A DNA stretch of 64,000 nt from Bacteroides sp. (GTDB taxonomy: Bacteria; Bacteroidota; Bacteroidia; Bacteroidales; Muribaculaceae). The notes under the pieces are model-generated. The model had not been told where the DNA came from and made no database searches. It saw nothing but the letters and a program-made list of their open reading frames with translations. Below, in pieces: positions 29,447 to 38,950 of the stretch. The stretch covers positions 47,236-111,235 of the forward strand of contig JAAVDJ010000020.1 of NCBI GenBank assembly GCA_014801875.1, given 5' to 3'. The stretch's first letter is position 1. Each line of letters opens with the position of its first letter. The position numbers and the translations under genes are program-made.

Positions 29447-30601
29447 TTATTTTTTCTTAGCTCCCGGAGGTTTCGGCATGAAAGGATTCTCCTGAGCTTT
29501 CTGTCCACTCTCACCCTTACTAATCTCCTGATACTGCAAAGCTACCTGGTCACCTTGTTTTAAACCGGATGTAATCTGCTGGTATACGCTGTTCTTCATG
29601 CCGAGGGAAACTGCTGTTTGCATAAGTTTGCCGTCACGCACCACCCACACAGAATTTTCAGTATTATCTTTCAAGGGGACAGGAGTGGGTAGCTTGGAGC
29701 CTTCCTCCCCCTGCATGGGCTCGAATTTCAATGCTTTGAGAGGCACAGCGATAGTATTTTCAAGTTCGAGGGTGTAGATGGATAGATTTGCGGTCATGCC
29801 CGGAATGAGCTTATGGTCAGGATTGGTAGTGCTGACGATGACTTCATAAGTCACCACATTATTTGTGGTCGTAGGGCTGATGCGTACTTGAGTGACGGTT
29901 CCGGTAAAAGTGTCTTCCGGATAGGCATCAACAGTAAAGGATACATGCTGTCCGACCTTTACCTGGCCTATGTCAGCCTCATCCACCGCACCGACCACCT
30001 GCATATGGTCAAGGTCTGCAATGACGTACAGACTTGCCACATTCATGCTTGAAACGACGGTCTGTCCCTCCTCGACCTCACGCGACACGACAATACCATC
30101 GATAGGGGCTGTGATTTCGGCATAAGTAAGATTCTTGGCAGCCCTCACACGGTCAGCCTGACTTTTCTCATAAGCCATCTTTGCTACCTCATAATCCTTT
30201 TGAGAGGTCTGATAGTCGTAGTCTGAGATAAGTTTTTCAGCGTGGAGAGCTTTGTCACGCTCGAAATTACGGCGCGTGTAATCATAAGTTGCTTTTGCGG
30301 AGGCGAGAGTAGCGTCGGCGCTCTGGAGCTCACTTTGCAACACTGTTTTGTCAATTTCAGCTATCAACTGCCCTTTCTTCACTTCATCGTTGAAGTCAAC
30401 GTAAAGGTTTGAGATGATACCGGTGACCTGAGTGCCGACATCGACGGAGGTCACTGATTCCATGGTTCCGGTGGCAGTCACGATCTCAGACAATGACTGA
30501 GGCTGGATTGTGACGGTCTCGAGCTCGTAAGAAGTCTTTTCCGAGCAGGAAGCAGCTGCAATGAGGAGAGCAGCTGCAAAAGAGTATTTATAGATCGACA
30601 T
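29447..30601 (-). CDS. MacA-like efflux periplasmic adaptor
   Basis: VTATGTMESVTSVDVGTQVTGIISNLYVDFNDEVKKGQLIAEID; coiled-coil hairpin. Confidence 0.93.
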   Translation of the reverse strand: MSIYKYSFAAALLIAAASCSEKTSYELETVTIQPQSLSEIVTATGTMESVTSVDVGTQVTGIISNLYVDFNDEVKKGQLIAEIDKTVLQSELQSADATLASAKATYDYTRRNFERDKALHAEKLISDYDYQTSQKDYEVAKMAYEKSQADRVRAAKNLTYAEITAPIDGIVVSREVEEGQTVVSSMNVASLYVIADLDHMQVVGAVDEADIGQVKVGQHVSFTVDAYPEDTFTGTVTQVRISPTTTNNVVTYEVIVSTTNPDHKLIPGMTANLSIYTLELENTIAVPLKALKFEPMQGEEGSKLPTPVPLKDNTENSVWVVRDGKLMQTAVSLGMKNSVYQQITSGLKQGDQVALQYQEISKGESGQKAQENPFMPKPPGAKKK

Positions 30602-30614
30602 ATTGATGAAATTT

Positions 30615-31997
30615 TCAATTCAGGGATACTTCTTGAGTTGCGTAATAATTTATTGTCTTGTTGGCGAGGATTGCCATATATTTGGTTTGGAGCAATTCCA
30701 GCCTGGCGTTAAGGAGGTTGTTATGGGCGCTCAGAAGGTCGAGAGGGTTGACGAGGCCAAGCTCGAACTGACGGTTGACGAGATCGTCGTTGAGCTTCAC
30801 GGCTTCCAGCTGCGACAGACCGGAAACGTATTTGGCGCGAGCATTGGTAGCGTCGATGTAGAGGGATTCAATTGTCTGAGAGAGGTCGTCAAGCAGATTT
30901 TTACGGTCAAGGTCGTATTCCATTTCAGCAAGCTTTGCTTTTGCCACAGCACGCTTTGTGGAATTGGCATCGAAAATGGGGACATTCAGATTTACTCCGA
31001 CATTTTCATTGAAATTATGTCCCATCTGATTTCCCCACCCTTTTCCTCCGGAGGTATATCCGGTGCCGAGAGAGCCTGTAAGGTCAATAGAGGGTTTGTT
31101 TCCGGCCTTGGCTATCTTCACATCGTTGGCATATATCTCTTTGCTGAGATCATTGCTCTTGAGGGTGGGTAACCATTGTGAGGCTAATTGATAGACCTGA
31201 TTTCTGTCAGGGAGGACAGCCATGACATCGGAATCGGGGAAAGCGACTTCCGCTATGTCAAGATTATAATCGAGTCCGAGTTCGAGAATCTTTTTGAGCG
31301 CCATTTTTGAAGACTCGTAATTGCTCTCTGCCTGAGTGAGATTATAGGCATCCTGTGCTCGCTGGCTCTCAATCTGTGCATACTCCACTTTTGAATTTTT
31401 CCCGGCCTCCATAAGTTTTTTCATACGTTCAGCCTGTGAAGTGCTGACTTCCAGAGTCTGGCGGGCGATTGTTACTGCTTCGCCGGCATAAAGGATGTTG
31501 AGATAAGATTCAAGGATGCCGAGTTTCAGCTGCTTTATTATGTCGTCGCCTGCAAGAGCCTGCTGCAGCTCAAGTATCTTAGCTGATTCCTGACGATATT
31601 TACGGGCATTCCCCTCCCAGACAGTCCAGGAGGCACCGATGTTGTAGGAACTGCCGTAGGCGTTTCCCTTACGTCCGGCCTCAGGAGAGGGATAGTTTGT
31701 GAAACTTTGGTTTGTGGAGAAACCTACGGTGGGGAGCCAAGCGTCTTTAGCCGCCAGCACATCCTGTCTTGCCTGAAGAATATTCAGCATTGTGCGCCTG
31801 ATATCCGTATTATTGGCAGTAGCCCACTCGATACAGTTGTCGAAAGTCCATACAGACGGTAGAGGTGTGGCCGGTGGGGCCGTCACCATATGCGCCGATA
31901 TTGAGTCTGCGGGTGCTTCCACAAAAGCTTGTGGGTAGGCAACGTACGGCAGACCCAATACTACCGCTGCGAGGATGATTGTTTTGTTGAATTTCAT
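30615..31997 (-). CDS. TolC family outer-membrane efflux protein
   Basis: Start at MKFNKTIILAAVVLGLP; two TolC repeats, AHNNLLNARLELLQTKYMAILANKTINYY. Confidence 0.93.
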   Translation of the reverse strand: MKFNKTIILAAVVLGLPYVAYPQAFVEAPADSISAHMVTAPPATPLPSVWTFDNCIEWATANNTDIRRTMLNILQARQDVLAAKDAWLPTVGFSTNQSFTNYPSPEAGRKGNAYGSSYNIGASWTVWEGNARKYRQESAKILELQQALAGDDIIKQLKLGILESYLNILYAGEAVTIARQTLEVSTSQAERMKKLMEAGKNSKVEYAQIESQRAQDAYNLTQAESNYESSKMALKKILELGLDYNLDIAEVAFPDSDVMAVLPDRNQVYQLASQWLPTLKSNDLSKEIYANDVKIAKAGNKPSIDLTGSLGTGYTSGGKGWGNQMGHNFNENVGVNLNVPIFDANSTKRAVAKAKLAEMEYDLDRKNLLDDLSQTIESLYIDATNARAKYVSGLSQLEAVKLNDDLVNRQFELGLVNPLDLLSAHNNLLNARLELLQTKYMAILANKTINYYATQEVSLN

Positions 31998-32211
31998 ATT
32001 TATCGTAGAGCGTTTGAATTCTGTGGAATAACCATGCAAAGATATTTAAATAAATTTGTAAGCGGAAAGATATTCTGTGGATATGGGGTAATTCGGGGTA
32101 TAAAGCGTGTAAATAAGGGTGAAATGGGAGTGGAGCTGATTAAATGTTAATAATTGCAAATATGCCTGAGTGAGGCAGAGATAAAGGTAGTAAAATGGTT
32201 AAATTTGCATC

Positions 32212-32679
32212 ATGGGAAGAATAATGGCAATAGATTACGGAAAGAAGCGATGCGGAGTGGCCGTCACAGACACACTCCGGATTAGTGCAAACGGACTACC
32301 GACACAGCGAACTTGCGACCTTCTTGGTTTCATAAAAGAGTATTGCAGCCGGGAGCCGGTAGATGTAATAGTGGTCGGAGAACCAAAGGATATGCATGGA
32401 AACCCGAGCGAGAGTATGAAATATATCAAGCCGTTTCTGCAACGACTCCGAAAGGAATTGCCGGATATGCGTATAGAGATGCAGGATGAGCGCTTCACCT
32501 CCACGATAGCCCACAGGGAGATGTTGGCCGGAGGATTCACAAAAAAGCAGCGTGCGGAAAAGGGTAGGGCAGACGAGATGGCAGCTGTGCTGATACTGAC
32601 TTCATATCTTGAACGCGCCAAACAGCAGGTTGAAAATGCGCCAAACAGCAGGTTGAAAATGCGCCAAACAGCGGGTTGA
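32212..32679 (+). CDS. ruvX: Holliday junction resolvase RuvX/YqgF; C-terminus altered by a 23-bp repeat array
   Basis: MGRIMAIDYGKKRCGVAVTD; VVGEPKDMHGNPSE; DERFTST; last ~19 aa encoded by repeats. Confidence 0.93.
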   Translation: MGRIMAIDYGKKRCGVAVTDTLRISANGLPTQRTCDLLGFIKEYCSREPVDVIVVGEPKDMHGNPSESMKYIKPFLQRLRKELPDMRIEMQDERFTSTIAHREMLAGGFTKKQRAEKGRADEMAAVLILTSYLERAKQQVENAPNSRLKMRQTAG

Positions 32680-32734
32680 AAATGCGCCAAACAGCAGGTT
32701 GAAACTACGCCAAATAGCAGGTTGAAAATGCGCC
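32615..32734. repeat. five tandem 23-bp repeats (GCGCCAAACAGCAGGTTGAAAAT) plus a partial sixth (GCGCC)
   Basis: Units at 32615-32637, 32638-32660, 32661-32683, 32684-32706, 32707-32729, partial 32730-32734; units differ by 0-3 nt. Confidence 0.97.
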
Positions 32735-32736
32735 GT

Positions 32737-32768
32737 TTTGCATAATAGAAATATTTTTATTATTTTTG
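32737..32768 (+). promoter_or_regulatory. Bacteroidetes-type promoter (TTTG-N20-TATTTTTG) for the AAA/DUF4143 gene
   Basis: TTTG at 32737-32740, TATTTTTG (TAnnTTTG) at 32761-32768, start codon at 32797. Confidence 0.75.
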
Positions 32769-32796
32769 TGGTTGAAACAGAACCTTATATAAGAGT

Positions 32797-34080
32797 ATGA
32801 CAGTAAAAAGCGAATATCGACCGCGAATAGCAGATTACCTTCTTTCAAGAAAATTGAAAGGGAAGGGGGCGGTGCTTTTGGAAGGACCGAAATGGTGTGG
32901 AAAAACCACTACCGCTGAGCAAATATGCAAAAGTGTCTTATATATGACAGAGCCCGGGAAAATCGTGCAAAACAAACAACTGGCCAAACTTAATCCGGAG
33001 CTATTGTTGAGAGGAGAGACACCCCGTCTTATAGATGAATGGCAAGTTGCACCTTTATTATGGGATGCAGTAAGATTTAATGTTGACCACAGTAAAAATC
33101 TTGGCCTGTATGTTCTGACCGGCTCTTGTGTGCCTCCCGATATGAGTGAGGTCACGCATAGTGGGACGGGTAGATTTTCATGGGTTAGGATGCGCACGAT
33201 GTCACTGTGGGAATCAGGAGATTCGAGCGGAGATATATCCCTGTATTCTCTATTTGAGGGTAAGGAGGAAATTGCAGGAGTGTGTGATATTGATTTGGAG
33301 CGAATGGCGTTTCTAACATGCAGAGGAGGTTGGCCTTTAGCGGTCGACATGGAAGAGGTCATAGCTTTGGATCAAGCTTTCGATTATGTTGCAGCTGTTG
33401 AGAATCGTGATATTCAGCAATCGGATGGAGTGGAAAGAGACCCTGTCAGGGTGCATAGGCTTCTCCGTTCCTATTCACGCCACCAAGGTGCGCAAACATC
33501 CGTTTGTGGCATAATGGAAGACCTGAAAAATAATGAAGGAGATTCTTTAAGTAAAGATACTGTTGCAGGATATATAAAGGCTCTTAAACGAATATTTGTA
33601 ATAGAAGATGTCGAAGCGTGGAATCCGAACTTACGCTCCAAGACAGCTATTAGAAGCTCGGATACACGTTATTTCACCGATCCGTCTATTGCGACGGCAT
33701 CCTTAGGACTCGGACCGAACGATTTGATTAATGATCTCAATACATTCGGATTGATATTCGAGACACTTTGTATGCGAGATTTAAGGGTTTATGCCGAAGC
33801 ACTAAACGGAAATGTTTACCATTACAGGGATAAGAATGGCTTGGAATGTGATGCTGTAGTGCATTTAAGGGATGGAAGATATGGATTGATAGAGATAAAG
33901 TTGGGAGGAGACAACTTGATAGAGCAGGGGGTACGAACGCTAAAGACACTTGCCGATAAAATAGACACCACCAAAATGAAACATCCCTCTTTCCTTATGG
34001 TGTTGACTGCGGTAGGGGATTATGCTTACAGACGGGAGGATGGCGTTATCGTGGCTCCCATAGGGACTCTAAAGGATTAG
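32797..34080 (+). CDS. AAA (AAA_14) ATPase with DUF4143 / PD-(D/E)XK-like C-terminal domain
   Basis: Walker A LEGPKWCGKTT, Walker B PRLIDEW, sensor LYVLTGS; C-terminal LIFETLCMRDLRVYAEALNGNVYHYRDKNGLECDAVVHLRDGRYGLIEIKLGG. Confidence 0.92.
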   Translation: MTVKSEYRPRIADYLLSRKLKGKGAVLLEGPKWCGKTTTAEQICKSVLYMTEPGKIVQNKQLAKLNPELLLRGETPRLIDEWQVAPLLWDAVRFNVDHSKNLGLYVLTGSCVPPDMSEVTHSGTGRFSWVRMRTMSLWESGDSSGDISLYSLFEGKEEIAGVCDIDLERMAFLTCRGGWPLAVDMEEVIALDQAFDYVAAVENRDIQQSDGVERDPVRVHRLLRSYSRHQGAQTSVCGIMEDLKNNEGDSLSKDTVAGYIKALKRIFVIEDVEAWNPNLRSKTAIRSSDTRYFTDPSIATASLGLGPNDLINDLNTFGLIFETLCMRDLRVYAEALNGNVYHYRDKNGLECDAVVHLRDGRYGLIEIKLGGDNLIEQGVRTLKTLADKIDTTKMKHPSFLMVLTAVGDYAYRREDGVIVAPIGTLKD

Positions 34081-34100
34081 ATCATAGATAAACAAAAAAA

Positions 34101-34128
34101 GGGTGAAGCGCCAAAGCCTCACCCTTCT
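34101..34128 (-). terminator. hairpin 3' of SusD-A and of the AAA/DUF4143 gene (convergent)
   Basis: AAGGGTGA...TCACCCTT between convergent genes. Confidence 0.6.
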
Positions 34129-34147
34129 ATTTTAAGTATTTATTGGA

Positions 34148-35626
34148 TTAGATTGATGGGAAAGTTGAAGACCAATCCGGAGTCTGGGTCACACCGTAAC
34201 CGGCATTGATTTCGTCGGCGGGAATAGGATATACACAGTCAGAGACTTTGAAATCCTGAATGAACCATTTAATTTCCGGCGCACCGGTTGCATTGAGGTT
34301 CGCCTTCACATCCCAACGACGGAGATCGTAGAGGCGCAGACCCTCCTGGAAGAGTTCGCGTGCTCTTTCTTCCTGAATGAAGGTAAAGAGTGCATCAGCA
34401 GAATCGGGGAGGTCAGCAACTGTTGAGATTGCGGGATTACGTTTCGCAACAATGAGAAGAGACTCCTTAGCTTCATCGAGTTTATTGAGTTTCAGATTAC
34501 TCTCGGCCTGATTGAGGAACATCTCGGGGGCGTTGATGAGATAGTTCGTGCCGTAAGCGGAGTTCCCGCCAAGACCGAAGGCAGCGAATTTACCACTGTT
34601 GAAGAAGGGGGTTGAGGGAGTGCTGTTGTTAGCCCAACCCCATACAGCTCTACGCACATCGTCATCAGCCATTATTGACTGTAGGTAAGGGCTCGGGCTG
34701 TAGGAATAGGTCGACCATAAAGTGCCACAAGAGTTTGCGCTCCAGTTGTCAGTGGTGTTGATATTGAGGGCGAAGAAACTTTCATTATTGCTTGCGCCGC
34801 CGTTATAAAGAGCTTTGTAACCTGCATCGGTATATGTCAGCTCCGTAATTCCCTTAATTTCAAGGGCAGTCGCAGCGGCCTCAGCAGATTCAGCATATTT
34901 CTCCTCATAGAGATAGACTCTCGACAGAAGACCATGGACAGCAGCCGGAGTGAAATAGAATATGCCATCGTTTTCCCAACCTGCTTTATCAAAATATTCC
35001 AGAGAGCTTAAAAGATCGTTCTCTATTGATTTATAAGCATCCGCGACAGTAGAACGCGACACCTGAGCACCTGCCGGGATAGGATCATCGATAACGACGA
35101 TGCCGGGCTGCGAGCCGAAGTTAGTGCCGTTGACCATCACCTGATGTCCGAAGATATTAACAAGCATGAAGTGTGCATAGGCACGCAGGGCGTAAGCCTC
35201 GGCAACAAACTCATCGAGATTAGACTGATCCTCTTCAGAAAGATCTGAAAGCTCGGAGGCAGCCTTGATTATGCGTGAACTGTTATCAGCCACTTTATAT
35301 CCATAGTTCCAGATATATTCGAGGTAAGTGGAAGTAGGAGTGGGTGTGAACTGATAGAAATCAGACTGATGGCTTGTTGAACCGTTCCAGTAGGTTATGT
35401 CAGAAGCGATGTCACCGATAGAAGTGGCATAGTTTCCGGAGAAATAGTAATAAAACAAGCGATAGTATGTGCCGTTCAAAGCGTATCCGATATTCTGAAC
35501 ATTGCTAAGACCGCCGTCCAGATCGATACCGTTAGAAATTTCTGTGTCAAGAAAACTGTCGCCACAGCTTGTCGCTCCCACACTCAACATGAGTGCCGCA
35601 AGTGCTTTGATATATGTTTTTTTCAT
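34148..35626 (-). CDS. SusD/RagB family lipoprotein (SusD-A)
   Basis: Start at MKKTYIKALAALMLSVGATSCGDSFLDTE; ends with the SusD-type RARELFQEGLRLYDLRRW region. Confidence 0.93.
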   Translation of the reverse strand: MKKTYIKALAALMLSVGATSCGDSFLDTEISNGIDLDGGLSNVQNIGYALNGTYYRLFYYYFSGNYATSIGDIASDITYWNGSTSHQSDFYQFTPTPTSTYLEYIWNYGYKVADNSSRIIKAASELSDLSEEDQSNLDEFVAEAYALRAYAHFMLVNIFGHQVMVNGTNFGSQPGIVVIDDPIPAGAQVSRSTVADAYKSIENDLLSSLEYFDKAGWENDGIFYFTPAAVHGLLSRVYLYEEKYAESAEAAATALEIKGITELTYTDAGYKALYNGGASNNESFFALNINTTDNWSANSCGTLWSTYSYSPSPYLQSIMADDDVRRAVWGWANNSTPSTPFFNSGKFAAFGLGGNSAYGTNYLINAPEMFLNQAESNLKLNKLDEAKESLLIVAKRNPAISTVADLPDSADALFTFIQEERARELFQEGLRLYDLRRWDVKANLNATGAPEIKWFIQDFKVSDCVYPIPADEINAGYGVTQTPDWSSTFPSI

Positions 35627-35651
35627 TATTCTAATTATTAGGAAGTAAAGA

Positions 35652-38600
35652 TTAGAAAGTGAGCTGAATGCCTCCGGTGAAGGTGAAAACGGCAGGATAT
35701 TGCCATGCAATCACACCGCTTGCATATGTCTCGGGGTTATAGCCGATGAACTCTTTCTTTGTCCATGTGTGGACATTGTCAAATGTTGTGTAGATACGCA
35801 GTTTCTGGATAAGTGCTTTCTGAGTGATTTTCTTTGGAAGAGTATAACCGAAAGTGATGTTGCTCAGACGAAGGAAACTGCCGTCCATAAGCCAGCGTGA
35901 AGAATAGTTGCCGTTTGAATCCTTGTATGGGTCGCCATAGATATACTGAGGATACTTTGCGTTGGGATTCTCGGGGGTCCAGGAATTGTCTACGACTGTC
36001 TGGAGAGGAGTACGGAAAGCATTGCTTCCCCACCCGGTGAAGTTATGACCTGTGTCATAGACCTTGCTGCCGGTGCGATAGTTGAACTGGATGCTGAAAT
36101 CGAACCCATAACCTTTTGCATTAACTCCGAAAGCACCGAACACTTTAGGCTCTGCAGAACCCACATAACGCTTTGCGGCAGCTGTGTAATCTTCTGTAAG
36201 TTCGTCGCCCTCCGCATTGAGGTAATACTGGGCGCGTCCGTTCTCAGGATTGACTCCTGCGTATTCCACCATGTAGAACTGACGGTAGGGTCGACCCTCC
36301 TCAATGATACTGTATGTACCTTCGATTGAGCCATCAGCAAGTTTGATAACTTTGTTCTGATTCCATGAAAGGTTTGCAAATGCACTTACCGTAAGATTTT
36401 TATTAGTGAAAACCACTCCGTTAAGACCAACCTCCACACCACGGTTGCGAATCTTACCGATATTCTTGTAGTAAGAAGTCATACCGGTTGTCATTGAAAG
36501 GGGCACCTGATAGAGAGCGTCAGCTGTGTCATCATTATAAAAGTCGAAAGTAAGGGTTGCACGGTTAAATATGCCGAAGTCGAAACCTACATCGAATTTT
36601 CGAGATGTTTCCCAAGTGAGGTCAGGGTTATCGATTTGCACAGGTGTTATACCCGGCACCTGAGAGTAGTTGTAACCCGTAGCATAATAACCGCGAGCTG
36701 CGTAGAGAGAAGGGAGAGACTGGTTACCGACAGTACCATAAGATATACGGAGGTCACCGGTAGTGAGCCAATTAGCATTCTCGAGGAATGATTCCTGTGA
36801 GAAACGCCATTTAGCTCCTACAGACCAGAAATTGCCCCAGCGGTTATCGGCGCCGAAAACTGATGAACCGTCACGACGGTAAGAAGCTGAGAGGAAATAA
36901 CGATCCATCAAGGAATAATGTGCGTCAGCGAAATATGATGCGAGACGAGACTGAGATTTGTAGTATTCGCTACCATTATCTGAAGCTGCAGTAGTCATAT
37001 CGCGACGTCCGATTGCGCAGAAGGGGAAATCGGTTTTCGAATAGTAGTCGTAATGATACTCATAACGTTGCATTTCCTGACCGAGCAACACATCGAATGA
37101 ATGGATGTCATTGAAAGTCTTGTTCCAGCCGATTGTGTTGGTCCACGTGAGTGTGCTTATGCGGCTATTGTATTTCTGACCGAGACCGTTATAATCCACA
37201 CCTTGGGGATTGTAGACACCACTCCAATAGTTATATTCGCTTTGGTCGACAATATTCATACCGAAATTTGTCTTAACCCAGAAACCGAAAGGAAGGTCAA
37301 CACGCAACCAGGGGTTACCGACGATTGTCTGGTTGATTACTTCATCGAGGTCGCCCAGCTTCGGATCATTGACAGCAAGAGGGTTATAGATGAGTCCGGC
37401 ACCATAATATGAACCATCTTCATTATAAAACGGATCAAACGGAAGCATTGAGGAAACAGCACCAACCATAGGATTGCCCATTGAACCTCCTGTGCTCTGA
37501 GAGAAGTTGTTGTTTTTGCTGTAAGAATAAGAGGCATTGAGACCGGCTGAGAAATATTTGTATTTGGTGTCAACATTGACACGACCGGAATAACGCTCAT
37601 TGCCTGAATTGATGACGATACCTTCGCTATCAATATATCCTAAGGATGCATAGTAGTGTGTATCGCCGTTTGAACCCGAGAAACTTATGTTGTAGTCTTG
37701 GAAATAACCTGTACGTTGCACCTTGTTGACCCAATCATAATTGGAGATTCCATCCCATTCGAAATAGTCTGTAAGGAAGTTGTAGCAATCTTCAAAAGAA
37801 TCTCCTGTGCGTGCAGCATATCCGGTCGCGAACTGCTTCATCGTGTTGGCCGCGTTAGCATATTTCATGTTGTTGTTGGCTACGCTTGTAAGACCCTGCT
37901 TAACGTCTATGTTAAGTTCGAATTTACCTTCTGCGCCCTTCTTTGTCGTGATAATAATTACGCCGTTGGCAGCTCGAGAACCATAAATCGCGGTAGCGGC
38001 AGCATCCTTGAGCACAGTCACGCTCTCGATATCGTTGGGGTTATAGGCAGCCATAGGATCGAAATAGTTATTGCTGTCTCCCATCGAATCATAATCAGAA
38101 TTTACAGGTACGCCGTCAATAACATAAAGAGGCTGTGAACTTGAAGACAGTGAGCCCATACCACGCACATAGACAGCGCCCCAAGCTCCGGGCATTGATG
38201 TTGAGTTGTTGTATTGGAAGCCGGTTACGTTTCCTTCAAGACCTTTCACAAAGTTGACATCATTCTTCTTATCAATCTCAGTTCCACTTACGGTAGATGC
38301 GGCTCCGGTGAACGCAGCTTTCTTGGTGACTCCATAGCCGGTGACCACCACTTCGCTAAGCTGGTTGGCATCTTCGAGAGCTACTTTGAGATAGTCAGAA
38401 GTGACATTAACCTCCTGCGTCTTCATTCCGACATAAGAGAACTGTAGTTTAGAAACAGACTGAGGAAAAGACAAGACGAATTTTCCGTCAACATCTGTTG
38501 TTGTGGCGGTCTTGGTTCCAACCGCGACGACAGTAGCACCGACGAGAGGCTCTCCATCGGAAGCACTCACGACTTCACCCTTGACAGTCCTGTTCTGCGC

Positions 38601-38657
38601 GAGGGCAGAGGCCACCATGATGAACAAAGCCGTGAGAATTAAAAACACTTTTCTCAT
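35652..38657 (-). CDS. SusC/RagA family TonB-linked outer-membrane protein (SusC-A)
   Basis: 1001 aa; carboxypeptidase-like domain, VVVTGYGVTKKAAFTGAAS, SVTVLKDAAATAIYGSRAANGVIIITTKKG. Confidence 0.95.
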   Translation of the reverse strand: MRKVFLILTALFIMVASALAQNRTVKGEVVSASDGEPLVGATVVAVGTKTATTTDVDGKFVLSFPQSVSKLQFSYVGMKTQEVNVTSDYLKVALEDANQLSEVVVTGYGVTKKAAFTGAASTVSGTEIDKKNDVNFVKGLEGNVTGFQYNNSTSMPGAWGAVYVRGMGSLSSSSQPLYVIDGVPVNSDYDSMGDSNNYFDPMAAYNPNDIESVTVLKDAAATAIYGSRAANGVIIITTKKGAEGKFELNIDVKQGLTSVANNNMKYANAANTMKQFATGYAARTGDSFEDCYNFLTDYFEWDGISNYDWVNKVQRTGYFQDYNISFSGSNGDTHYYASLGYIDSEGIVINSGNERYSGRVNVDTKYKYFSAGLNASYSYSKNNNFSQSTGGSMGNPMVGAVSSMLPFDPFYNEDGSYYGAGLIYNPLAVNDPKLGDLDEVINQTIVGNPWLRVDLPFGFWVKTNFGMNIVDQSEYNYWSGVYNPQGVDYNGLGQKYNSRISTLTWTNTIGWNKTFNDIHSFDVLLGQEMQRYEYHYDYYSKTDFPFCAIGRRDMTTAASDNGSEYYKSQSRLASYFADAHYSLMDRYFLSASYRRDGSSVFGADNRWGNFWSVGAKWRFSQESFLENANWLTTGDLRISYGTVGNQSLPSLYAARGYYATGYNYSQVPGITPVQIDNPDLTWETSRKFDVGFDFGIFNRATLTFDFYNDDTADALYQVPLSMTTGMTSYYKNIGKIRNRGVEVGLNGVVFTNKNLTVSAFANLSWNQNKVIKLADGSIEGTYSIIEEGRPYRQFYMVEYAGVNPENGRAQYYLNAEGDELTEDYTAAAKRYVGSAEPKVFGAFGVNAKGYGFDFSIQFNYRTGSKVYDTGHNFTGWGSNAFRTPLQTVVDNSWTPENPNAKYPQYIYGDPYKDSNGNYSSRWLMDGSFLRLSNITFGYTLPKKITQKALIQKLRIYTTFDNVHTWTKKEFIGYNPETYASGVIAWQYPAVFTFTGGIQLTF

Positions 38658-38894
38658 ACTTAATAATTTGGGGATAAGTATTTTACCATAAATTATTAAA
38701 TGGGAAACTAAGATGGTGAATATAAATTGATAAACCTAACAGAGGTACTGATTTATTATAAAATTATCTGCCCACTTGCCAACCTTATTGTTAAAGAAAT
38801 CATTTTATCTGTATAAGAATTAGAGAATGTTATATAAAAATTTTCTTGTATGACATGCAATCCCAAGAATTAGAAGACTTCTTAAATTAAAAAA

Positions 38895-38924
38895 GGAGAG
38901 TGTATCAAATCTGATACACTCTCC
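38895..38924 (-). terminator. terminator of SusD-B
   Basis: GGAGAGTGTATCA-AATC-TGATACACTCTCC perfect stem, then TTTTTT on minus strand. Confidence 0.85.
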
Positions 38925-38950
38925 TCAATCTTGGTTTGATTAACTTATTA

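Noticed and set aside
32615-32734. CRISPR-like array
   Set aside because: The 23-bp units are directly adjacent with no spacers, and there are no cas genes; it is a tandem repeat.
32797-34080. Known anti-phage defence gene
   Set aside because: AAA/DUF4143 domains alone do not establish defence, and no other defence genes are adjacent; kept as an unassigned module.
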